From an uncultured Lachnospiraceae bacterium (lineage in GTDB: Bacteria > Bacillota > Clostridia > Lachnospirales > Lachnospiraceae): a DNA stretch of 19,227 nucleotides. The notes beneath the pieces are model-generated. The model searched no databases. It was not told the origin of the DNA and was given only the letters and a program-made list of their open reading frames with translations. Within the stretch, counting starts at the first letter, position 1; each line of letters starts with the position of its first letter. Both the position numbers and the translations under genes were made by a program. The stretch is taken from NCBI GenBank assembly GCA_934371475.1, contig CAKRNX010000032.1, positions 1 to 19,227 on the forward strand, read 5' to 3'. Shown piece after piece: positions 14,734-19,227 of this stretch.

Positions 14734-15821
14734 ACCAGCTTTACCTTTCCTTTCTTAGCCTTTACTGACGGATGGTGCAGCCAGCAGCAGCAGTAATGAT
14801 GGCTGTCCAGATCATATCTGGGCGGCATACATTCCTCGCACAGCTTCATCGCATACCGGCACCTCGCCGCAAAAGGACATCCTTTGGGCGGATTGACCAG
14901 ATCAGGCGGCGTGCCGTTGATGGGTATCAGTTTTTCTCCATCCCCCTTCGGGATAGAAGCCAGCAGTCCAGCTGTATACGGGTGGGCGGTCCGGTAAAAC
15001 AGATCATCGATCAGCCCTTCCTCCACAATCAGACCGCCGTACATGACGATAACCCTGCTGCAGAGACTGGAAATCACGCCCAGATCATGACTGATCATAA
15101 TAACCGCCGTCTTATAGTCTTCTTTCATTTTGCGCATCAGATCAAGAATCTGCGCCTGCACGGTCACATCCAGCGCTGTCGTCGGCTCATCCGCAATCAG
15201 CAAACGGGGCTTGCAGCACATGGCAATCGCAATCATGGCTCTCTGGCGAAGTCCGCCGGACAGCTCATGGGGATACTGCTTCAGCCGGTTCTCCGGGCTG
15301 GGAATACCTACAACCTGCAGCATCTCCAATGCCCGCTCTTTTGCCTGCGCCTTTGTATATCCCAGATGACGCATCAACGGATCTCTGATCTGCTGCTCAA
15401 TCGTAAATACGGGATTTAAACTCGTCATGGGATCCTGGAAGATCATGCCGATCTCATGCCCGTTCAGTTTACGCATTTCACGGGTGGAGATCCTGGAAAT
15501 ATCTTTCCCGTTAAAGATGATTTCATCCACATCCATCTTTGCGTTGTCATCCAGCAGATGAAGCACTGACAGCATTGATACACTCTTGCCGCATCCGCTC
15601 TCGCCTACAATCCCGATGCTCTCTCCCTCATTCACATAGAATGAAGTACCTCTCACCGCCTGCACTTCACCGGAAAGGGTGCGGAACGTAGTGCGGAGAT
15701 TTTTCACTTCCAGCAGTCTGCCCGCTCCATCTGCCCCGGCGTTCTCCCTGCTTCCGGCCAGCTTTGACTCCATCACATTTCTGGCTGCCTCATTTAATTT
15801 GTTTTCTGTCATATCACTCAT
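14730..15821 (-). CDS. oppD: Oligopeptide ABC transporter ATP-binding protein OppD
   Basis: 363 residues from ATG 15821. Walker A is GESGCGKS (73-80), the Q-loop IFQDP, the signature LSGGLRQR (187-194), Walker B LLIADEP, and His245 the switch residue. The C-terminal GCPFAARCRYAMKLCEECMPP and a CCCW cluster form the cysteine-rich tail of this subfamily. A GTG at 15839 overlaps oppC by 3 bp but has no ribosome-binding site. The ATG at 15821, or 15812, follows GGAG and is preferred. About 36 residues of charged, low-complexity sequence (NKLNEAARNVMESKLAG...) precede the ABC fold, longer than usual. Confidence 0.93.
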   Translation of the reverse strand: MSDMTENKLNEAARNVMESKLAGSRENAGADGAGRLLEVKNLRTTFRTLSGEVQAVRGTSFYVNEGESIGIVGESGCGKSVSMLSVLHLLDDNAKMDVDEIIFNGKDISRISTREMRKLNGHEIGMIFQDPMTSLNPVFTIEQQIRDPLMRHLGYTKAQAKERALEMLQVVGIPSPENRLKQYPHELSGGLRQRAMIAIAMCCKPRLLIADEPTTALDVTVQAQILDLMRKMKEDYKTAVIMISHDLGVISSLCSRVIVMYGGLIVEEGLIDDLFYRTAHPYTAGLLASIPKGDGEKLIPINGTPPDLVNPPKGCPFAARCRYAMKLCEECMPPRYDLDSHHYCCCWLHHPSVKAKKGKVKLV

Positions 15822-15835
15822 GGCTCTCCACTCCG

Positions 15836-16783
15836 TCACTGTTTATTAATTCGAGGATCCAGCGCATCTCTCAGTCCATCGCCGATAAAGTTCAGTGAAA
15901 AGATGGTGATACTGATGGCCAGCGCCGGGAAAATCATCAGCCACGGCTGCTGCGTCAGATACTGAATTGCGTCGTTGCACATGGTTCCCCAGCTTGCCTT
16001 CGGCACCTGGATACCGATTCCGAGGAAGCTTAAGAACGCCTCTTCGAAAATAGCGGAAGGAATCAGGAACGTCATAGTTACAATAATGCTTCCCATACTG
16101 TTCGGGATCAGATGATGGATCAGGATCTGCCACTTGGTCTGACCGCACACCTTGGCCGCCATCGCGTAATCCTGCTCTCTCAGCGTAAAAATCTGTCCTC
16201 TCACCATTCTGGCTGTTGTGATCCAGTACGTCAGGCACATGGCCAGCAGAATACTCTGCACACTGCTGCCAAGAAACATCATAATGAGGATCAGATAGAG
16301 CAGGCTCGGAATACCGCTGAGGATATCCACGATACGCATCATGACCATGTCCACCCAGCCTCCCAGATATCCTGCGATGCCGCCGTAAAGCACACCGATC
16401 ACCATGTTGATGATGGCCGCCACAAATCCGATCGTCAGGCTGATGCGTGCTCCATAAAGCGTGCGGACAAATACGTCACGGCCCAGTCCGTCTGTGCCAA
16501 ACCAGTGTTTCAGGGAAGGTCCCTGCAAAAGCGCCATAAAATCGGCATCATCATAGGAATACGGGCAGAGCATGGGACCAAAAATAGCCAGAATCGCCAT
16601 CACAACGATCACCACAATGCCAAACATGGCCAGTTTATCTTTTTTCATCCGTTTCCAGCAGGTCTGCCAGTAAGTAAAGCTGACCCGGTTAATATTCTCC
16701 TGGTCCCTGTCAGTCTCCGGCAGATCTGCCAGAAGCTCTTCAGGAATCTCTGTCTCATAATTATAGATCGTGTCTGTCTTCAT
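15836..16783 (-). CDS. oppC: Oligopeptide ABC transporter permease OppC
   Basis: 315 residues. A ~45-residue cytosolic head is followed by a first membrane helix (KLAMFGIVVIVVMAILAIFG) and a DALP-like region (HWFGTDGLGRDVF). The five-helix BPD transport core follows. The EAA-type coupling loop is AAKVCGQTKWQILIHHLIPNS, and the protein ends FIGDGLRDALDPR, typical of OppC/DppC. I start at ATG 16783, preceded by AAAGGA; the TTG at 16807 lies inside oppB. It begins 13 bp after the oppB stop. Confidence 0.93.
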   Translation of the reverse strand: MKTDTIYNYETEIPEELLADLPETDRDQENINRVSFTYWQTCWKRMKKDKLAMFGIVVIVVMAILAIFGPMLCPYSYDDADFMALLQGPSLKHWFGTDGLGRDVFVRTLYGARISLTIGFVAAIINMVIGVLYGGIAGYLGGWVDMVMMRIVDILSGIPSLLYLILIMMFLGSSVQSILLAMCLTYWITTARMVRGQIFTLREQDYAMAAKVCGQTKWQILIHHLIPNSMGSIIVTMTFLIPSAIFEEAFLSFLGIGIQVPKASWGTMCNDAIQYLTQQPWLMIFPALAISITIFSLNFIGDGLRDALDPRINKQ

Positions 16784-16796
16784 ATCTGTTTTCCTT

Positions 16797-17723
16797 TTAC
16801 TTGTCAATCTTTACTCTGGGATCTACAAATGCATAGATAATATCCACAATCAGGTTGCAGATGATAATCATGGCACCCACAAAAATCGTCAGCCCCAGCG
16901 TCACCGCATAATCACGGTCTCCGATCGCGTTTACAAAATATCTTCCCAGCCCCGGAATACTGAATACTTTCTCGATAATAAATGTTCCTGTCATCAGGGC
17001 TGCTACCATGGGGCCTACATAGGTAATAACCGGAAGAATAGAATTTTTCAGCGCATATTTTCCGATCACAACCAGCTCCGGAATGCCCTTACTGCGCTCT
17101 GTGCGGATAAAATCCTGGCGCATTGTCTCCAGCATGCTGGAGCGCATCAGACGCGTGATATAGGCAATCTGTCCGAATGCCATACATCCTACCGGAAGTA
17201 TGTAACATTTCCAGCTGCTCAGCCCGTAAGTCGGCAGAAGCTGCAGTTTGTCACAGAATACGTACATCGACAGCACGCACAGCACAAAACTGGGCACCGA
17301 GACACCCACGGTGGCAATTACCATGGAAATACCGTCGGACAGATGTCCTCTCCGCACTGCGGCTGTCGTTCCCAGCGGAATACCTACGATCAGTGCCAGC
17401 AAGATCGCCCAGAAACCTACCTTTGCTGAAGCCGGAGCACCGTTGGCAATCAGGTCATTTACAGAATAATTCAGTTTTTTAAACGAAACGCCCAGATTCC
17501 CGTGGGCAAGATTATTCAGATAATTTCCATACTGAACATAGATCGGATCATTCAGACCGTAGCTGTCCTGGATCTGTTCCAGCACTTCCGGCGGTGTTTT
17601 CCTGTACTCTCCCGGGCTGAACGGTCCTCCCGGTATTACGTGCATCAGGAAAAAAGTCAGCGTGATCAGCATAAATAATGAAAGAAATCCTGCGATCACA
17701 CGTTTTACAATGTAACGAAACAT
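16797..17723 (-). CDS. oppB: Oligopeptide ABC transporter permease OppB
   Basis: 308 residues, start MFRYIVKRVIAGFLSLFM as in OppB/DppB, with an extracytoplasmic segment after helix 1 (GLNDPIYVQYGNYL). The EAA loop is RTERSKGIPELVVIGKYALKNS, and the C-terminal IIYAFVDPRVKI is a classic ending. With OppC it forms the membrane channel. AAAGGGG precedes the ATG by 7 bases. It is the first gene of the operon, 130 bp from the attenuator-like hairpin, and divergent from alr. Confidence 0.94.
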   Translation of the reverse strand: MFRYIVKRVIAGFLSLFMLITLTFFLMHVIPGGPFSPGEYRKTPPEVLEQIQDSYGLNDPIYVQYGNYLNNLAHGNLGVSFKKLNYSVNDLIANGAPASAKVGFWAILLALIVGIPLGTTAAVRRGHLSDGISMVIATVGVSVPSFVLCVLSMYVFCDKLQLLPTYGLSSWKCYILPVGCMAFGQIAYITRLMRSSMLETMRQDFIRTERSKGIPELVVIGKYALKNSILPVITYVGPMVAALMTGTFIIEKVFSIPGLGRYFVNAIGDRDYAVTLGLTIFVGAMIIICNLIVDIIYAFVDPRVKIDK

Positions 17724-17827
17724 AACAATCCCCTTTCACTTTACCTTCTATTCCAGATGTGGAATGTCTCCCCCATCTCCTGCAGGCTTACTGCTTTCTC
17801 ACTTTACAGTGATGATCTGCCAGATAC

Positions 17828-17859
17828 AAAAAACGGGTACCATCTCACGGTACCCTTTT
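17828..17859 (-). terminator. Compact terminator/attenuator in the opp leader
   Basis: Reading leftward, a perfect 7-bp stem GGGTACC (17855-17849), a 7-base loop, and GGTACCC (17841-17835) are followed by G and six T (17833-17828). Flanking AAAA (17859-17856) can extend the pairing. It starts about 12 bases after the predicted opp transcription start and about 100 bases before the oppB ATG. Between it and oppB lies a smaller hairpin, ATTCCA-gatg-TGGAAT (17750-17765). Both neighbouring genes are divergent, so there is no upstream transcript for it to end: attenuation or a protein operator is more likely. Confidence 0.65.
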
Positions 17860-17873
17860 GTACGTTATGTTAT

Positions 17874-17902
17874 AGTTTAGTGCATGCCGTTCTCCATGTC
17901 AA
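17874..17902 (-). promoter_or_regulatory. opp: Sigma-A promoter of the oppBCDFA-ldcA operon
   Basis: Reading leftward, a perfect -35 TTGACA (17902-17897), a 17-base spacer, and -10 TAAACT (17879-17874). The start is expected near 17867. The compact terminator hairpin follows almost at once. Confidence 0.72.
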
Positions 17903-17947
17903 TATACAAAGCCCATGAAATGCCTTTTTCTTTTTTGTTTTCTTAAT

Positions 17948-17967
17948 ATTATATACGATTATATACG
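17948..17967. repeat. Tandem 10-bp AT-rich duplication
   Basis: ATTATATACG is present twice back to back (17948-17957 and 17958-17967). It lies about 45 bp upstream of the opp -35 box in the divergent gap. It could be a regulator site or tandem -10-like sequences on the minus strand (TATAAT twice), or a simple slippage duplication. Confidence 0.45.
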
Positions 17968-17996
17968 ACATTTTTTCAAATATAAATTAATATTCT

Positions 17997-18036
17997 GCTG
18001 TTTTCTTACAGATAGTGCTGTTTGCCTGAAAACAGC
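17997..18036. other. Alternative-pairing hairpins in the opp-alr gap
   Basis: GCTGTTTTC (17997-18005) is a perfect 9-bp match to GAAAACAGC (18028-18036). The same 3' arm can instead pair with GCTGTTT at 18017-18023, leaving a 6-base loop. There is no adjacent long T-run. No gene is seen in 17903-18148; this stretch is AT-rich on its opp side. Function unknown. Confidence 0.4.
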
Positions 18037-18148
18037 CTTTCCTGTACGAATCCCCTGTCTGTTATCTTATGCCCTGCTATCTTCTGTGTTTTTTCTTCAG
18101 GCGCATACTATTCCGCAGCAGAAGGCTGTTCTGGGGAGTGTTTGAAGC

Positions 18149-18177
18149 TTGTTATTTCACAGAAAATGTTTTAATAT
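18149..18177 (+). promoter_or_regulatory. Sigma-A promoter of alr
   Basis: -35 TTGTTA (18149-18154), a 17-base spacer, and -10 TAATAT (18172-18177). A start near 18184 gives a leader of about 100 bases to the ATG at 18284. Confidence 0.68.
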
Positions 18178-18204
18178 TAGCGGGAGAACTTTCACACTTT
18201 AACC

Positions 18205-18266
18205 GAAGCAAGTAAGACCCCTGCTTCAATTCCGAAAAGCAATAAGCTGTGAGCCGGGACTTGCTT
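18205..18266 (+). promoter_or_regulatory. Alr leader with mutually exclusive stems, unidentified
   Basis: AAGCAAGT (18206-18213) pairs perfectly with ACTTGCTT (18259-18266). The first arm can instead pair locally as GAAGCA (18205-18210) with TGCTTC (18222-18227). The last arm can pair with AAGCAA at 18237-18242. The competing structures end a few bases before AGGAGG (18272-18277), so translation could be switched. I do not recognise a known riboswitch class. Confidence 0.4.
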
Positions 18267-18283
18267 GTATCAGGAGGAAACAT

Positions 18284-19227
18284 ATGATAACTGAGAACCT
18301 AAACTGTGAACTGCGGGATACCGTGATCCGCGTAGACTTATCTGCTATTGCTGAAAATATGGAACATATCTGTCAGCTGGTAGGATCGGATACTGCTGTG
18401 GCCGCGGTTGTAAAAGCCAACGGATACGGACACGGCGCCAGGGCAATCGCTCCTACTCTGATGGAGCATGGCGCAGCACTGCTGGCGGTCGCTACGATTG
18501 AGGAAGCACTGGAACTGAAACAGACCTTCCCGGATTACCCTGTGCTGGTCATGGGACTGACTCCGGACAGAGCGCTTCCCTACGCCGCCGAGTACGGCAT
18601 TATCCAGACAATCGACAGCCTCCATCAGGCCAGACTGTTAAACGAGGCCGCCGCCGAACTCCGCCAGCCGGCCAAAATTCATCTGAAAGTAGATACCGGC
18701 TTCCACCGGATCGGTTTTTCTGACTCTGAAGAAGGTATCCAGGAAATGCTTCAGATCAAAGAGCTGCCCTGGCTCGTGACAGACGGCATCTTTTCTCATC
18801 TGGCATTATTAGACGATGCTTCCAACCTGGAGCAGTATCAGCGCTTTACCCGCGTGATCGATGTGCTTCAGGCTGAGGGCTTCTCTTTCCGCTTCCGCCA
18901 CATTGCCGACAGCATCGCCCTGGTAGACTATCCCGAGTACCGCATGGATATGGTGCGGGCCGGTGCGCTGATTTACGGTCTGCGCGGCTTCCACAAGGGC
19001 TTTGTCTCTGTGCGGCAGGCACTTACCTTTGAAACCAAAATCTGCCATATCTCCCATGTCCGCCAGGGCGAGGGCGTCAGCTACGATTATACCTGGCGCG
19101 CCCCGGCAGATACCAGAGTCGGCACTCTCCCGTTCGGCTATGCGGACGGATATCCCCGCAACCTGCGGGATCACGGTTTTGTCACAATCCGCGGCGTACG
19201 CTGCCCCATCATCGGTGTGATCTGTAT
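18284..19227 (+). CDS. alr: Alanine racemase (PLP fold type III), 3' end missing
   Basis: The first 314 residues are present; the frame stays open to the window edge at IIGVIC, where the usual CMD would follow. Alr interconverts L- and D-alanine for peptidoglycan. AAVVKANGYGHGA holds the PLP lysine Lys44, and KVDTGFHRIGF, DMVRAGALIYG and LPFGYADGYPRNL are diagnostic. GVSYDYTW contains the second catalytic tyrosine region. HIADSIAL replaces the more common H-x-ANSAA, and the SYDYT segment is somewhat serine-racemase (VanT)-like, so broad or serine specificity is possible. AGGAGG lies 6 bases before the ATG. It is divergent from the opp-ldcA operon. Confidence 0.9.
   Translation, partial: MITENLNCELRDTVIRVDLSAIAENMEHICQLVGSDTAVAAVVKANGYGHGARAIAPTLMEHGAALLAVATIEEALELKQTFPDYPVLVMGLTPDRALPYAAEYGIIQTIDSLHQARLLNEAAAELRQPAKIHLKVDTGFHRIGFSDSEEGIQEMLQIKELPWLVTDGIFSHLALLDDASNLEQYQRFTRVIDVLQAEGFSFRFRHIADSIALVDYPEYRMDMVRAGALIYGLRGFHKGFVSVRQALTFETKICHISHVRQGEGVSYDYTWRAPADTRVGTLPFGYADGYPRNLRDHGFVTIRGVRCPIIGVIC

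Noticed and set aside
13771..14796. 341-residue plus-strand ORF opposite oppF
   Set aside because: Shadow of the oppF coding sequence; no conserved motif.
17741..17776. Possible 11-codon leader peptide (MGETFHIWNRR) before oppB
   Set aside because: GGAG abuts the ATG with no spacing, so translation is unlikely, and there is no run of a regulatory amino acid.
17828..17902. T-box in front of opp, suggested by GGTACC sequence
   Set aside because: The hairpin lies about 12 bases after the start, leaving no specifier stem; the similarity is limited to GGTACC.
17915..18145. 76-residue Phe/Leu-rich ORF in the opp-alr gap
   Set aside because: No ribosome-binding site, composition driven by AT-rich DNA, and it overlaps hairpins and promoters.
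1..19227. CRISPR array, toxin-antitoxin or defence island
   Set aside because: No regularly spaced repeats and no Cas, nuclease-toxin, restriction or helicase motifs in any plausible gene.

Overview
The window looks like chromosome of a spore-forming, low-to-mid GC Firmicute of the Clostridia, most likely Lachnospiraceae (Blautia-like). This rests on a SpoVT-type sporulation regulator, a DUF4317 protein, Gram-positive Shine-Dalgarno sites, sigma-A promoters, and gene pairs such as cysS-mrnC-rlmB. It holds 17 recognisable protein genes, two of them cut by the window edges. I found no rRNA, tRNA, CRISPR array, transposase or phage gene. The placement is an inference from gene content, not from a search.

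Bases 1-4210 are a leftward translation/isoprenoid block. From right to left it runs ispF, a two-domain GNAT acetyltransferase, a promoter, cysS (Cys-tRNA ligase), mrnC (Mini-RNase III, 23S rRNA maturation) and rlmB (23S rRNA methyltransferase, cut by the left edge). The last three overlap one another. Bases 4211-7110 hold a rightward AI-2E-family permease and a leftward histidine phosphatase, separated by a 132-bp MITE-like element and a bidirectional terminator. Bases 7110-9021 carry spoVT, with a sigma-G-like promoter far upstream, and an orphan DUF4317 gene. Bases 8966-10683 are a leftward glycolipid pair: a diacylglycerol-glucosyltransferase-like GT28 enzyme followed by a divergent PlsY-like acyltransferase. 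The tail of the PlsY-like gene overlaps the DUF4317 gene end by 56 bp.

Bases 10986-17902 are a complete leftward oligopeptide permease operon in the order oppB-oppC-oppD-oppF-oppA, followed by an LD-carboxypeptidase (ldcA). An alanine racemase gene (alr, cut by the right edge) lies divergently upstream. Together, uptake of a peptide, cleavage of an L,D bond and alanine racemisation suggest recovery of cell-wall peptides, but this is inference from context. A compact intrinsic terminator lies only about a dozen bases after the predicted opp transcription start, so opp may be controlled by attenuation or by an operator at that palindrome. The alr leader contains mutually exclusive pairings.

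The intergenic regions are rich in short dispersed sequences. These include a ~60-bp block present twice (2350-2412 and 4290-4348), a 19-mer present twice (2245-2263 and 7680-7698), a MITE with 18-bp inverted ends (5757-5888), and a lone copy of its end motif (10968-10978). I see no clear-cut new defence or mobile system. The most unusual signals are the opp and alr leaders, the repeat families, the Cys-rich tail on IspF, and an OppA-type binding protein that lacks a lipid-anchor cysteine.
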